Shown here: positions 1-13,674 of the stretch, one piece after another
Layout: every line of letters begins with the position of its first letter
Numbering within the stretch: the first letter of the stretch is position 1
Source: Hoplostethus atlanticus
Lineage: Eukaryota > Chordata > Actinopteri > Trachichthyiformes > Trachichthyidae
Reading direction: 5' to 3'
NCBI GenBank assembly: GCA_034670405.1
Contig: JAXDDX010000003.1
Coordinates: 4,831,001 to 4,895,000, forward strand
DNA: 64,000 bases
Translations under genes and position numbers: made by a program
The notes under the pieces: model-generated
What the model saw: the letters and a program-made list of their open reading frames with translations, nothing else
The model's database searches: none
Told to the model about the DNA's origin: nothing

Positions 1-345
1 AGCACAAACTGATTCACGAGTTGTGGAAGAGAACAATGTGAAGATTACTTTACTGCACCACAAAAAGATTATGTGACAATAACACAAATTGGGCCATTTT
101 ATCACATGACAGGTTAGGTAACTCGTAAAACAACTTTGGTTAAGGTTAGGCAACTAAAACAATTTTGGTTAGGGTTTTGGTAATGATTAAATAAGTTAAA
201 TAACTTGAGCTGAAAAGGAAAACTTCACTCATGGTATTAAAGGAAGGAAGGAAGGAAGGAAGGAAGTTGAGGTCGAAGTTCAAGGTAAATCTATATATAT
301 ATATCTATATGTTACGGGAACTTGGTATACACTTCCCACAGAGTT
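1..345. other. Noncoding, no gene seen
   Basis: No convincing coding signal. Between about 110 and 180 there are degenerate copies of a GGTTAGGGTTAGGCAACTA-like phrase that recurs in fish repeats. A (GGAA)n run lies at 241-266 and an AT-rich run at 293-309. The only open frame overlapping here is a chance frame crossing the following inverted repeat. Confidence 0.6.
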
Positions 346-568
346 GGTAAATGTACACACTTCCCGAGGTAAATCTGGTAAATGTGTACATTTCCAGGTT
401 AATGTGAGTGGAAAACGCGAGTCACAGTAGGGAGGCTCTCTCTCTGTCCTTGAGTGTCCTGCTGATCGCATTTCTGTAACACGTTGATGACACTTTGCGC
501 CACTGATATCGACCGAATTTTCCAGCGGGGCAGTAAATGTGTACATTTACCAATTTCCCACATTTACC
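346..568. repeat. Short fold-back (MITE-like) element
   Basis: The left end contains GGTAAATGTACACACTTCC and then GGTAAATCT followed by GGTAAATGTGTACATTTCC. Read on the other strand, the right end (531-568) contains GGTAAATGTG and then GGTAAATGTACACATTTAC. These are imperfect terminal inverted repeats around a unique core of about 130 bases. No transposase is present, so it would be non-autonomous. The family is not recognised. Confidence 0.45.
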
Positions 569-2085
569 ATAACACCCATCCACCACCCTGACCTGCGCAC
601 CCTAACTTTCCACTGTGTTATTTCAGTATTTCGACTACTGCCTGTTTCTAACTGCGTCTCCTCCATGTAATCCTTTCATAGCGTGGAAACGTTCTTCTCT
701 TCTTCATACATGTTATTTATATTTTAAGACATTTTAAGCCCATTTCATGAACTTCCATGAGACTGTACACCTGACACATGTTAAAGATCTGCTCACTAAA
801 TGAAAGTGATCCCTTCACATTTTGTGATGAATGTGTTAAAGCTCCTCTCTCTGCCCACTCTGAATGGTTGGAGCCTGGTAGTGAACCGTGGCCTTTACTA
901 ATTGTAAACTCAATGAAGCATTCTTAACAGATGCTGGTGGAACGGCTCCATTAGGCCCTACATGCGGCTGTCATCCACATATCAAAGCCATGAAAAGTCA
1001 AACTGTCATTATCATACAGCTCAAACCACATCAATCCACCCGCCAATTTAATTCTTATTAAAGGCATATTATGAGCAGAGATGGATGGTCTTGGTCGAGT
1101 GGAGCCACTGCTTTGGAAAGACTTTTGGTAGAACACAGACCCAAAGGGCTGAACAGTAACACAACAGTTTTTAAATCATCAAAAGAAATCATACATAATG
1201 GTGAAAATAATGGACTTACAAGCATTTGCAATCAAGAGATATAACCTTTAATAACCTACAAAAGTAGTTCAGGATGAGTGAAAGCTAACTGCAGAATGGT
1301 TGTTTAGGGAAAACAAAACCTTGACAGAAACCATGACAGTTCTGTGTTGCACTGCCAGCATGAATGAGAGTAAGTGCACGTGGCACAACAAATGCACTGT
1401 GGGCTTTCTGATGCAGAGGTTACACCAAATGACTCCCAGACCACAGTCCCTTATCTCCATGCAGCTTTATTTCTTATAAATGAGGGATTAATTATTGCCT
1501 CCAAAAAAGAGGAAGCTGCATTCAGCAGATAAATCTACTGTAGCTGTTGACCCCCTGGGGGTTTCACAGGGAAAAAATGGGTCTAGGGTGTTTTTTTGTT
1601 TGTTAAGGAAGTAGAGTAAATAAAAGAAGCAAAGCACAATTTAATCATATTTGTCTTCAATTAGTAAAAAAAACACAAACAATTAGTCCCGAAAATTCCT
1701 CAACTGGAGAGTGATGAATGTTTTCTGCTGATGTTGTTTATGTTTAAATGATTAATTGATACATTTTTCAAAATAATTAAAATGCAATAATGATTTTCTG
1801 TTTCAGTCATCCAAAACAAATCAACTTGAGGTACATTTTTATTTCATAATATCCAACTGAGATTTTTATTCCATTGTTTTTTTTTCCCATAGTGCTGCTC
1901 AACCCTTAGTTATCTTTAAAAGGCCTTTTGTTGATGTACAACACTGTTGATATTTCAAACCACCGTGTGACTGTGACAAGGTGTGTGTGCAAGGATCCCC
2001 TGTCTGTGTAACAACAAGCCAGCTGCTCCTCAGGGATAATACTGCAGACAATCTCCCTTGAATATGCATCAGCCCCTGTTGCTAG

Positions 2086-2142
<57 letters not shown>

Positions 2143-4728
2143 GCAGATGATCATTATATACAACAATGCTGCTCTGATCAAAGAGAGCTCATTATCTCCC
2201 CGTGTTGCTGAAAAATAACCAATCAGCTGAAGCTTTCAGAGTTCTGCCTTCTTCCTGCCTGTCTCAGCACCATCTTTTTGGCTGGCAATACTTTAACCAC
2301 ACTGCATTTTCTGATTCCCTTCGTCTCACTAAATGTTGATTTGAGAGTCTGTGCACAGAGAGCCTTTTGATTGCGTTAACGATAAAAGTGCGTCTGATTT
2401 ATCTGTAGTGTACCGTTGGATACCGCCGCGATGAAGGTTTCTGTCTGATAATCAGCCTCTTGAAACGAGTGGTCAAATTACTCTTCAAGATGCCCCGTTT
2501 GATCTGCGTGGTTTGACACTAATGCATGTGTGATGACTGTCAATTTCTGAGGACTGAGAAAAAAGAATTGACCTGGATTATTCACCTTTGAATTACAGTC
2601 ATAACCACATATCTGATTTGTAAATTGACCTCCACTCTTCTCAGGCAGACCTGCAACAAATCTGTTAATGACCACTGCAGCAGTTTGCAGAAAACTTTTA
2701 ATGTTCTTTTTTTCTCCTCGGCTATTTAAAGTCACAAGGAAACAGCATTTCAACGGCGTCTTGTTTCCCTAATTTGATGTATTTCCGGTTGAAAGAAGAC
2801 AATAGCTCGAGACATAGCGCACTTCAAAAGTAAGCGGGTTGGACTACAAAAAGTATGCAAGTATTATCCAGGAAGTAAAAGTAATGGGATTTTGATGCAA
2901 AAATATGAGAAAATAAAAAGGTTTTTTTTAATTAAAGAGGGGTACAGCGTGTATAGGGTGCTTGCACTTTCATCATTCCCATAAGTTGTGCAAATGATCC
3001 AAATTGAATTGAAAATAGCAGGGCCTAGGCCAACATAAACATTGATCTAGTGTTTCACATTACTCCAGGCTTTCTCGGCTACTCTTGACTGAACCTCCCT
3101 CGCTTGAAACAGCAGGCTTTTTATTATTGTTTATTTGCCTTAATTTAGTTTTATTTTCCCAGTCCAGTAAGCTAATGGTTTTCAGCATCCCAGAGAAGCA
3201 GATCCCTCCTGGGGTGTTTCAGAGTAATTTGGCTCCACCTGAGGAGACACACATGCTTGCGCAAATGCAGAATCAATATTAATCGACTTTGAGGGGGGTG
3301 AGGCATGTCTTCAAGTAGATGTTGCAGCCTGGAGATAATATTTCACACAAGTTGCAGTGTATGGACAGTACTGCTGTGGTCACCGACTGGGTTATTGATG
3401 ACCTGCAGAGGCTCTTTGTCTCTGCGTTTCTGTCTTATTCATTCTCTACCTCCCCTCCACAAGCTTTACTGCCATCACTCCATCACTCTGGGAATTTCCT
3501 CTCAGTTTCTTTTTCTTGAGGCTGATATCAATAATCCAAGATGGATGGAGAATGGAGCTCAGAATGCAACATCTTCAAGGCTCATATTAGGATCTAGTCG
3601 ATAGAATCTAGATTAGAAATGATGCCTTTATTAAAAGTTAACAGATGCTTGAATGACTTCTGCTAATCAGTCATAAAAGAATAACTGACTGTGCTGATTA
3701 ACTAGCTTGCAGAATCCACTGTGCTGTAATACATTTACAAGCTGACTTGCATTGCTCTCTTGTTCAGATGGTACATAATAGGCTATAAATGATCATTTAT
3801 GGTTATGCAGCATTTTGGACTATGGGCACAATAATGCAGCTGCAGTGCAGCAGTTCCTTATTTCCATCCTCAAACATGTCCTTCAGAAGTTACTGCCATT
3901 AACGTACAGACATAATCAATGTTGAAATAAAATTGTACTGTCATATTTTTATTAGGTCCTTGCTGAACTGCACAGGTCTGAAAGGCCTGTGGTAGTAACC
4001 TCTATAGGCCAGCGGGGGCAGCAAGGGGTCATGTAAGACAAGAAAAAACATACCAATGGTCCCCAATAATCATTCAAAACTATCACTCAACATATACAAC
4101 TTTAATGAAAATGACTTTAACTTCTTAGCTAATTTCAATTACCATGCTTAAACTTCAACAACATTATAACCTGCTGCTCTTGTATATTTGCTAACTTGAA
4201 CATGACAACTCAAAACTACCATTTAACAATTTAACAGATATATAAACTGTGCCCTTAGATAACTAACAATAATTAAAAAAACACTCTTCACAACCTTTCC
4301 AATGTACAAAACTCACTGTAGGCCTCATCAAACGCAACATCATGAAAACTTAAATTAATGGACAGCCACCATATTTACTGTACAATCAATTTAAACAGTA
4401 AATAACTCCTAATAATAATAGTAATTCATAGTAATTACATTACATCTTTCTCACAAAAGCCTTAAAAAGTTCGGAAAAAATACAAAAGTAAAACATTAAG
4501 AAAATTCTACGTAAATAAATGAAATAAAATAATAATAAAATAAATAGCCTAATAACTGAATAACCTACGACATGATGACACTAAATAATCAATACTTTAA
4601 ATAAGAGTATTGGATTGAACACCTGCAACGATCTTTCAGAATAACAAACCAGTAAGGATTTATACATTAGTAATTCATTTAGGCTTTCAATTACCTTCAA
4701 ACACAAAGTAAACAAATCAATACAAATA
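569..4728. other. Gene desert segment, no gene seen
   Basis: AT-rich noncoding sequence. The open frames here are short, lack splice context and show no domain. Apart from the AC microsatellite at 2092-2140 I see no recognisable repeat. A GC-rich phrase at about 4005-4025 (GGCCAGCGGGGGCAGC) is isolated. Confidence 0.55.
2092..2140. repeat. (AC)n microsatellite
   Basis: Uninterrupted AC dinucleotides for more than 40 bases after a GCGCGC start. This is the usual vertebrate CA-repeat class, and a length polymorphism is likely. Confidence 0.97.
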
Positions 4729-4985
4729 GTACTTTATTGATCCCCGGGGGGAAATTCTGGGGTTGCAGCAGCATAACGGTATCACAATACAAGACAAGGT
4801 ACGAAATACAAAATACAAAAAATACAAAAAAAAACTTATAAATAGCACAGCAAATGGATGGATGGTACCAGTATACAGAATTAAAGAATGGTAATGGGTG
4901 AATGAAGTGGCTAAAGTGTCTAAAGTGCAGGGCAGTGAATGAGTGTGAAAAGGAATGAATGAATAAAGTGCAGTAAACAATTACT
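4729..4985 (-). mobile_element. Rex1/CR1-like LINE, 3' end only
   Basis: On the minus strand the copy ends in GGGGATCAATAAAGT, the typical 3' terminus of Rex1-like fish LINEs. The plus-strand phrase TTCTGGGGTTGCAGCAGCAT is shared, almost base for base, with the Rex1 copy at 25384-26178, as is the run of GAATGAATG/AAAGTGCAG phrases further in. No reverse-transcriptase coding remains, so this is a severely 5'-truncated insertion. The Rex1 name rests on recognition of the 3' end. CR1/L2-group LINE is the safer class. Confidence 0.75.
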
Positions 4986-6484
4986 GCCTGTTTAGGTGTA
5001 TTTATTTTGTGTCCTTAATGTGAGGTTAATGACACATTTTAGGGTTAACGACAGAAAACTCCCAGCCTGTTACCTATTAAGCATATTTATTTCACTACTT
5101 TCCAACTGGAATATAATAAATAAGATCGTTATTATGTCATATTATGTTATTCAAGACTGTAAACAAATGACTACTCCTTCTACTCCAAACCCTTTCTCTC
5201 ATCATCATCATCATCAATAAATGTTTCTAAAAGATTAGAGGTGTTGTTTGTATCCATGACTGTCATAGAAAAACACGTACAGTTGTTCCATTATTTGCCA
5301 AGATGCTCACAGCTAGCAAGCATGTAACTAGCGCGTTTAACTACTCATGTCTTAGTAGTATTTCTTTTTTTTACCTGTTAGTTACGACAAAATCATGTAG
5401 CATTGACTGTGTTATTACCATGTTACAACCTTTCATTTTCTGCTGTTTTTCCATGTTAGCTCTATTTTTCCTTGTTCCAATCACATACTTGGAGACAACA
5501 GTTGTTGCAACACCTTTCTTGACAAATTCTTATTTGGAAGAGTGCACAGCGGTGACAGAAGTGTTGATTGATGGGATTGATCCACTCAGAGGCCTCTCAG
5601 CACACCCAGGGTACGGAAAGGTGTGGTTAAAATCCTGTCACTCAGCAGTTCAACTTACATCACTTATTCAACACTTCTGCATGTGGCTGGTGCAAGAGAG
5701 AGACGGGGATGAACACAATTAATGAAGCTATCTCTGTTGGGATTAAGCAGCTTTCACCATAGACGCCTGTATGTTAAACGGATTCCCGCTGTATAATATT
5801 GCAGCATCCTAGAAACTCCCGAAGTCCTGTTATCTCGGTGAAATAATGCCTGGAGGATAAACAGTTTCTTCTGCCCTTCAGGCGAAGCTTATTTTGCAGC
5901 ATTTGTTTCAAGATGACTGTCAGCATATAATGCAGACCCATTGCGGGACAGTCAGAATTGGTGGGGTAGAAACTCGCCGATATTGTACCATCACAGCAAT
6001 ATGTGAGTTAGGTGAGATGTAGCCCCTTGTGTACGCACTGCTGGTGTGAGATAAGACAAGGCCAATTTCATATTTTCACCCCATATACTGTGGCTGGCAT
6101 GTTTTATTCCTGCTGTGCAGTATGGCCATTGCTCTTGTGTCAAAAGAGAATTCCACCTGGCAAGATTCACAGTTTCTTCTTTTATGTTTTACTTTTACAG
6201 TACAAAGCTTTTCTGCAGCTTCACTTGGCTTCATAAATTGAAATAGATATTGGTGTAGGAATATTATTTTCTGTATTGAACTGTAGAACTGTATTGTTTT
6301 AGGAAACAAAACTCAAAATAGTGTGCAATAAAAGCAATTAATTAAGAAACAATCTTATTTCAATGATAATGAATATGAGTCTTCACCTTTTTGTTTACTC
6401 ATCAAGTGTTATTATTGTGTTTATTCTTTGTATTTTGTTTAAATTCTACTTTGTTATCAACATTTAATCTATCTAATCTAATTT
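4986..6484. other. Gene desert segment, no gene seen
   Basis: AT-rich noncoding DNA. A 139-codon plus-strand frame at 5303-5722 is the longest here. It begins in a Cys/Phe-rich stretch, has no domain and lacks splice or promoter context, so it is treated as chance. A short (ATC)n run lies at about 5199-5217. Confidence 0.5.
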
Positions 6485-6668
6485 AATCTTTCAGCACCCA
6501 CTGCATGCCTGACCATCCTGGAAGGGGATCCCTCTCCTTGTGGTCTGTCCCACAAGGTCCCTGTTCCCTAGAGGGTCTAAGGTCAGTGGGTGTCATTTTC
6601 ATTTATTGTTTCATAATGTGAATCAGTTTTAGACAGTCACATGATTAAGAACTATACAAATAAACTAA
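6485..6668 (+). repeat. Teleost dispersed repeat, probable LINE 3' region
   Basis: The run from GCATGCCTGACCATCCTGG through GAAGGGGATCCCTCTCC to GAGGGTCTAAGGTCAG, followed by ACTATACAAATAAACT, matches a phrase order I recognise from abundant teleost repeats. These often carry a '...CTATACAAATAAA' end. It probably derives from the 3' part of a LINE of the CR1/L2 group, but the family assignment is from memory and uncertain. Confidence 0.5.
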
Positions 6669-9600
6669 AATAACCTGATTTTCGGGTTAGGCCCAAACCC
6701 AAACCCATGTCACGGCACGTCTTCGCTGTTTTAAAAGCTGAGAAACAGGATCTGATTGAACACCTGCAACGGGTTGAGCGTTTGATTTCCACCTATAATT
6801 ACCTCCGGGTTGACAGTTGCCAATACACAGTGTATTGTAAACACAATCTTTGTAAGCATGTTTGCGTGGAATCTTTTTCTGTCAGAAAGGCTTCAAGAGC
6901 GCTCTGCACACCTATCTTTGAAATCTTGTCACAGAGCTCAGCAACTACAGCATTGCCCCTGCTCACTGACAAGAAAATAAATCATTTCACATTTGATTTA
7001 GTATTTATGAGTGCATCTTTTATTTATTTATTTTGATCAATGTGGCCTTTTTTTTTTGCGATGGGAGCCTGTGTTGTTTTGTATCTCAGAGCTTTTCAAA
7101 TCCCATCTCTAGTAGGCATTATAGGTCTCCAATCCCAGCTGATACTCAGGAAATCACTAGTGCAGTCAGCACTACAACAAAACTGTGAATCTCAAATGCA
7201 ATTGCAATTTAGCACAAAGTGTTATCTCATTTTCCTCATCTCCATTCATCTCCCCATCTTCATATTCATCAAGGCGAGAGAAATTACCCCATTGTGGTTA
7301 AATGTGGTGAAAATGGGAAATCATCCATAAGCTCTTGCGTTCTCCAGTATATTGCTCTGCCTGAACACAATGAGCAGAACGCTGGAGCGCTAGGAGAAAC
7401 CACGGGAGTCGTATAGGCAGACAAGAGCAATTACATGTATCGGTATCAAGGAGAGTAATGGATATGGATATTGCTCAACTTCCTCTTTGGGTGCCTCTGC
7501 ACTATTGAGTTAGTTTGTTTATTGTGTTTCTAATGAGAAGGGAAATTCTCCTCAAGGGAGGTTGGAGAGGGCCGGAGCTGGCCGAGACAGTACCCATTGA
7601 AGCTGGCCAAATCTCTCCCATTCACTCGTGCAGTGAGATAAGCCCCCGCGTGCTGTGATGGTTGACGTAGATGCCATGGGGAGCTCTCCAGGATTACTGG
7701 GTCTCTCTGTCTTCTCTTTGAGCTGACCCACCGGGACCCTGGCAAAATGGTTTGATCCTAAACCTGGACCCCTCACCACCGCTAGTCAGTCTGCATTACA
7801 TACTGACCTCCAAACAGAATCTCCCAGGCACAGTTGGAAGTGCTGGATCCTGTGAGGACGGGCCTGAATTATGAGTGAAACAGTGAGAGCCAACATATTA
7901 TTTTCATTGTCAACACTGGCGCTGGTCGTTTCAGGACCTGAACCTGAACCTGCTGAGATACAGTCAGAATTGATCCCTTTCAAAGCTTTTGAGAGTTAAA
8001 TATTGTGATTTATTTACAATATGAACTTTTCCAAGCAACGTTTTGGGTAACACTTTCCATTTACAGTACATTCATGAACCTTGATCCAGAGCCTCAGAAC
8101 AAATGAAAGGCACATGCTGATTCACTACCGTTATAACCCTTAAGATTCATTAGGTGTTCATGTAATATTTGTGCAATTTTTGGCAAAGCTGTTATGGCAC
8201 TGGTACAAAACATACAGTACATTCAAATTGTAAATGGGTTAGGCAAAAAAATACTCTCGAGTCAAACCAGAATACCACATGAAAAAGGAACAATTTCCTC
8301 AGATTTACAGCAAAACACAGAAATAATTCCTGGACGGGAGGCGGTGCTTGGTTTAAAAATGTTTGTTTGGAGAGTTTAGGACAAATGTTTATGATCCCCC
8401 TGAAAAGAAAGCGCTTCCTTAGATGCACGCTGCCCCACACTCACTTATGTTGTTACTAATGTTGTATTATAGCACAATTACATTTCATGGCAGTCAATTC
8501 ATTCACTTTGAGTTACTGTAGCAATATGCAGTGGCCCACATACACCAAACAAAAGCATGCTAGCTTTGGCTGTATTTTGCAATTTTGCAAGTAACTGTGA
8601 GCAATAACTAAAAACGTGATATGATATGATAACAACAACAATAACAACAACTCCTGGTTCTAGACTGTTAAATGTTGCATGGGACATGGATAGCTGCACT
8701 TCTAAATTTTCATTTCACGTGAGTCAGAGCGTCTTGTTTATACCCCCACTTGTGAAGCAGCAATGTATGTGCCAGCAGGCCGCCCCAGGGAACATGTTTT
8801 TGACTGACAAACTGAGGCAGTGTGTGATCTCTCGTCGTCACGCGTGTGACGCTCCAGCTTCCCGATGGGACAGCGAGCATTTAATCAACACTGTTGAGTT
8901 TGAAGATTTGAACAGACTTGTAGTCTGACCTATGCTTTATCTAAAAGCATGGCCGTGCCATGCCAGCTGCAGAGTATATCTACCAAATCTGACTCCTCCA
9001 TTGTGCATAAAACTGGAGCCTGAAAGTCGAGCTGCAGAAGTTTCACCCTTTGAATTACAAATTCACAAGTTTTAGCACCTCAACTGACACTTTCTCTGAC
9101 AACTATCAAGAGGCTTTTTTAACTTCTCGGTTACTTTCATCAATCCCTTCCTGGTTTCTTGCTACTGTTTCTGTTTTCACTGCTGTGTGCTATATGTCAC
9201 CCTCCAGCCTCCTGAGGTGATTGAATATGTGATTTTTGGAATGGCAGGATTTTAAAAGAAAGGCAGGGACCTCCTGGAGTGGATATAAATTTCAACAGCT
9301 CCCGTTAAGTTGTTTTTTTGGGACATATCCATACTCTTCACTGTTGTGCCACTAGGGTTGGGAAAATTGCTTTCTGAAAAGATGCTCTTAAATGACGCAT
9401 TTTAGAGCTATTTCTTTCCTGAGGACAGGATGCAGGCCTTTGAGACACAGTGGATTGGCGAACAGAATAAAGCTGGTGTCGCAAAAAGTGTTCACAATAG
9501 CTTGGGACAGTATAGGCTATCCTCAGGTTTTCTCAGGAAAAGCCAATTGTGTGTGCGTGTATGTTGTATATGATTGCGTTCAGTTTCCCACACCACTGGA

Positions 9601-10162
9601 TTGGTTCAGGATAACTTTGTTTTGACAACCATTTGAAGTCTAGCTGTATAGATCTAGCCACAAAGCTGAACAGCCCTTTTGTACAGGTGCTGTCCAAGCT
9701 CATTGAAATACTGGCTTTGAACTTCAATGCGTTTTTTTTTTCCCCTTCCTCTGCACATCATCCAAGGCTTTTGTGTGACAATGCAATTCTACAGTCCAGT
9801 GAAACCCCTCTGGTAATGTTTGCTCCCTTGCACATGGTTGATTGTTGTCATAATTAAATGTGTCTGTTGCAGTTACTTCAGATGCTGTAAGTGTTTTCTC
9901 CCCTCGCTGGCGTCAGTGGGGTCCCAGCTCTCCCAAGCGCCAGCATCTACATCCGCCATTACTCTGTTTGCTCTGCTTGTTCTTTTTCACTCCGTGCCGA
10001 TTTTATTTGAAATCTTTGATGCTTTGTATGTCTGGTAGGTCTCTTTGGAGAGTCAGAATGTGTGGATGTTCTGGTGTTTTGATTGGATTATTCACTTTGT
10101 GGGCGGGGCCAAACAGCCCTCAAGAAGCAGCGGCAGATGAAGATGTATCATGAAGATGATCA
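6669..10162. other. Gene desert segment, no gene seen
   Basis: No supported exon or recognised repeat. The overlapping minus-strand frames at 7530-7779 and the plus-strand frame at 8626-8928 lack domains and splice context. Local composition is mixed, with some blocks such as 7050-7140 and 7560-7760 less AT-rich than the surroundings. Confidence 0.5.
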
Positions 10163-10228
<66 letters not shown>

Positions 10229-10229
10229 G

Positions 10230-10263
<34 letters not shown>
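10163..10263. repeat. (ATCT)n microsatellite
   Basis: About 25 tetranucleotide units with one interruption (GTAT at about 10229). Two overlapping plus-strand frames of 62 and 160 codons run through it as Ile-Tyr-Leu-Ser repeats; these are artefacts of the repeat. Such tracts often grow from the tails of Rex1-like LINEs, but no LINE body adjoins this one. Confidence 0.97.
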
Positions 10264-11227
10264 GAGAGATCACAGATACTGTCAGGCCCTCCTGCTATAT
10301 TACCAGTAATGGAGCACAGAAGTTTCCTCTGCGGATAAATACTGGCCTAAACTTCAGTTTGCTCAGCATCTGTCAATACCAGTCCAATATTTCAACACTG
10401 TTAGAGTATAAAGCCAATGCCACGGGGACACATCCCACTCACCGCTCTAGGCTTCACATTAGCTGTTCTCAAACAATGGACTCTCAGTATGCGCTCAAGT
10501 GTGAGACTAATGTGCCGTCGTTGGGATATCAAAACAGTCACATGAATCACAGTGAAAACTTTTAAATCTCAGCTTTCTTGATATGAGACCGGGAGAATGA
10601 AAGAAAACCCAACATACAGCCAGTTTTTTCCTACATGCTCTTTAGATTTAGCTCCCAACTGCATGATTATTTTGAAGATTAGAAAGGCTCACTCTCTGCA
10701 GCAGACAATATTGACCATTATACTGAGAAGGCCTCCCTGAGGACGAATCACCTCCTCCCCGCAGAGCAGCAAATGGAAAGTGCTTTAAACTGTTTTCCCT
10801 TCAACGCGATGGAAGTGCCCTCGCGGGACCCGGTGCTGGAGGGCTGAAGGCAGGAGGACTGCATGATTAGGCTGGGGATCTGATAGAGGGTCGGGATCTC
10901 AGGTAGGCCAGAGACGAACACAGATGCTATCGGGATCAGTCTGGAGAGCGGCGATAGTCTTCCGAGGCCGTGATCGACAGAGTGACAACACTGTCAGTCC
11001 TCCAGCCTCGGCCAAGTCCCACAGAGAAACAGCTAATCAATGGTGATGTAAACCGTGTTTCAAGCCGTTCTCAAGGTCACAGTTTTTATGAATCCAACTG
11101 TAAGAAATGTCCCGAGTATGAGCTTTAATATATCTTGAAAATGTCTTACACTGTTGCTAGAAACTTAGAATGAATGCTGATAGAAATGACCCTGTACAGT
11201 AAAGTTTGTACCAATCATATTGATGAA
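10264..11227. other. No gene seen
   Basis: Noncoding. The part at 10800-11000 is noticeably more GC- and CpG-containing than its neighbours, but no coding frame or repeat match was recognised. Confidence 0.5.
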
Positions 11228-11662
11228 TTTATGCTGCGTTCCAGAGACGTCGGAAAGTTGGAAATTTCGTGTTCCCACTAGTAGGAAATGTGGGATTTCT
11301 GCAGTTATCTGACGTGGTGGCGTACAATGCAAACGCTACACAGCATTACTTTCAACATGTTTATAATCCTCAAAATGCACTTAACTTTTGATTTTCAGCA
11401 TTGCATGAACTTAAATCTATCAAAACACCAGTGTGGTAAAGGGAGGTTAAACATACAGTATAGATTTAAAAGGTAAAGTTGCACTTGCAGTTTCTATTGT
11501 CCTACGCTAACTAGCTAGTTAACATTGCTAAATATCATGTGGACATTGCACAACAGTACTTTACACTGGGAAAAGGAAATCTCGCAGGTGTCCGTGCCTC
11601 TTCTGTGGTTTAATCTGAGCTGTGCCATTGGAACACTGGTAATTTCCGACTTTGAACGTCAT
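11228..11662. mobile_element. Non-autonomous DNA-transposon-like repeat
   Basis: It begins with TGCTGCGTTCCAGAGACGTC followed by GGAAAGTTGGAAATTTCG. It ends with the partly inverted TAATTTCCGACTTTGAACGTC. A 'TGCTGCGTTCCAG...CGGAAAGT.GGAAAT' start is a common teleost repeat signature. The centre contains the palindromic CTAACTAGCTAGTTAA at about 11508. There is no transposase frame. Borders are approximate. Confidence 0.5.
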
Positions 11663-13450
11663 AATATCATGATATTATGTTCAATGCAACAATCCCAGGG
11701 CTGCAATCTAAGTGCAAAAAGAAATCAATCTTGTCTTGATGGGAAACAATGTGTTTTAAAGCTTCTTCGCTAATTGCTATCAGTTACCCAGCACAAACAA
11801 GGAAGCCACTTGCTGCGATACGCTCTCCATCCCTCAGATATGCTGTCTATCCCTTCTTGTATATGACATACATGTGCATGAATAGCAAAACAGTAATAGG
11901 CGATATTGTCTGCTGTGTTGGTGTTTCTGTATTCACTACATGGAATACTTCCATCTGAAAACTGAATTGTGTGTCAACATATCCCTGCTTCCCGTCTTCC
12001 CCGAGGCGCTTTCTCATTGCAAAGCTGGCTTTAGCCCCTGCTGACCTGTGTAGTTCTGCAGAGAGATGCTGTTAGCCCTCAGAGAAACAAACATAAAACA
12101 GTCCCCGCTTCTCACACTTTAATAGTAATGTGGGCCCTGTGGGTGTGCCTGGCTCCTTTGAGTTCCAACACAGTATCTCAGAAGACCAGCGGTGCTATAT
12201 TCATTGAATCTTTGAGGGAAAAATAGAGGCTGATATCTCTCTCGGCTCTCAGTCTTGTTAATCCAAAAACAAGCCACTGTGTGTCAGGAAGCGTCATCTA
12301 ACTGTGTCAAAATTAAATAGCATTCATTCCCATTTTTCATTCCTCTCCCTGCTTGACTACCTATACGCGCAACAACAGCGTGTAACAAAGACCACTGACT
12401 GAACATAAGTGGTGTGAGATGACAGTTATGAAACCACTCTACAATACAATACAAGTCACTCTGCGTATAAATGTTAACAGACTCTATTGCTTTGATTAAA
12501 ATCAGCTCAGTGTGTGCGTCCAGAGCTAGAAAAAAACAATTATTTTTAATACAGCCACCAGATAAACAGACAGTTCTTCTTCTTCTTCTCATCAGTGGCG
12601 ATGCATGCTTGACTTTGGGCAAGGGCGCACATAAACAGACCAGTGCCACATGGGATATTTGGATTTTCACACATCTCAACACCCATGTGTAATCGACAGC
12701 GACAGGCAGTGAGTGACAGCATCACTCCCAGTCTGAATACTCAGGTGGACAATGATTCTTCAATCATCTCTGTGACTGGAACTGATCACAATCCTCAGCA
12801 CATAGCAATAATGCTTTAGTCACACAAGTTGGAGAGGACTCTTGAATTGGGATTGTGTTACTTAAAACCGGGATGTTCAGGATGTTTGTTTTTCTGGAGA
12901 TGGCAGGTTATTTAGAAAAGGGGTGACAGTTGCATTGTGATGAGAAGGCTTTCGTGAAATAGGGGTCCACATAAGATCATCCCCAAAAGAGAGCCATCTT
13001 TCTTAATATATCAAATGTCAAGGAGAGCAAAACCAGTTACTGATCACATTAGGCAAGAGAAATTGAAATTTGAGAGGAGCCCTGCAGTTATAAACATGCA
13101 GTCATGCAGGTATTGCTGTTGTGTATCTCCAACAAGTCAACTTTTCAATTTTTCAAGTGAGAAATGTCTATTTTCCCTTTGATCCCCATGGGATTTTGGA
13201 TATGTCTCAACACACAAAAGACCATGTAAAGTTTCAATTCAAGTTAGGAAATTTGCCATTATTATACTTTTTTTATATAATTTAATATGCGGGGGGGGGG
13301 AAATTAAGATCACTTTTTGAAGATTTTCCAGCATTTGGTCAAGTACTCTTTTATAAATGTTACTAGTAAAGCCAATTAGAAGCAATTAAATAATGGTGAA
13401 AGTGATAATACTACATCATAATATAATTCATCACATGTTAATGAACAATT

Positions 13451-13486
13451 CTACTACTACTAGTAGTAGTAGTAGTAGTTGTAGTA
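13451..13486. repeat. Inverted (CTA)n/(TAG)n trinucleotide repeat
   Basis: Four CTA-type units run directly into about six TAG units, giving a perfect short palindrome at CTACTACTACTAGTAGTAG. This is simple-sequence DNA able to fold into a hairpin. Confidence 0.9.
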
Positions 13487-13617
13487 CTTTTCAAAGCAAC
13501 TGATATTGTTGCTATTGCTGTTGATAGGTGTGCCAAAAATAACAAATAGTATATCAAACTAAACCAACACAGTCAACACAGTTTCACCAGGTAATCAGCT
13601 CTCAAAATGATGTGTGG

Positions 13618-13620
<3 letters not shown>

Positions 13621-13671
<51 letters not shown>
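13621..13671. repeat. (GA)n microsatellite
   Basis: Perfect GA dinucleotides for about 51 bases. Confidence 0.97.

Positions 13672-13674
<3 letters not shown>

Noticed and set aside
5303-5722. 139-codon plus-strand frame
   Set aside because: No domain, no splice or promoter context, and composition like random AT-rich translation.
10163-10263. CRISPR-like or tandem array
   Set aside because: Tetranucleotide microsatellite with no spacers; the genome is vertebrate.
10083-10565. 160-codon plus-strand frame
   Set aside because: It is open only because the (ATCT)n microsatellite lacks stops in all frames; it reads as Ile-Tyr-Leu-Ser repeats with random flanks.
12284-12682. 132-codon minus-strand frame
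   Set aside because: No recognisable domain. A plus-strand frame overlaps it, and the composition is not coding-like.
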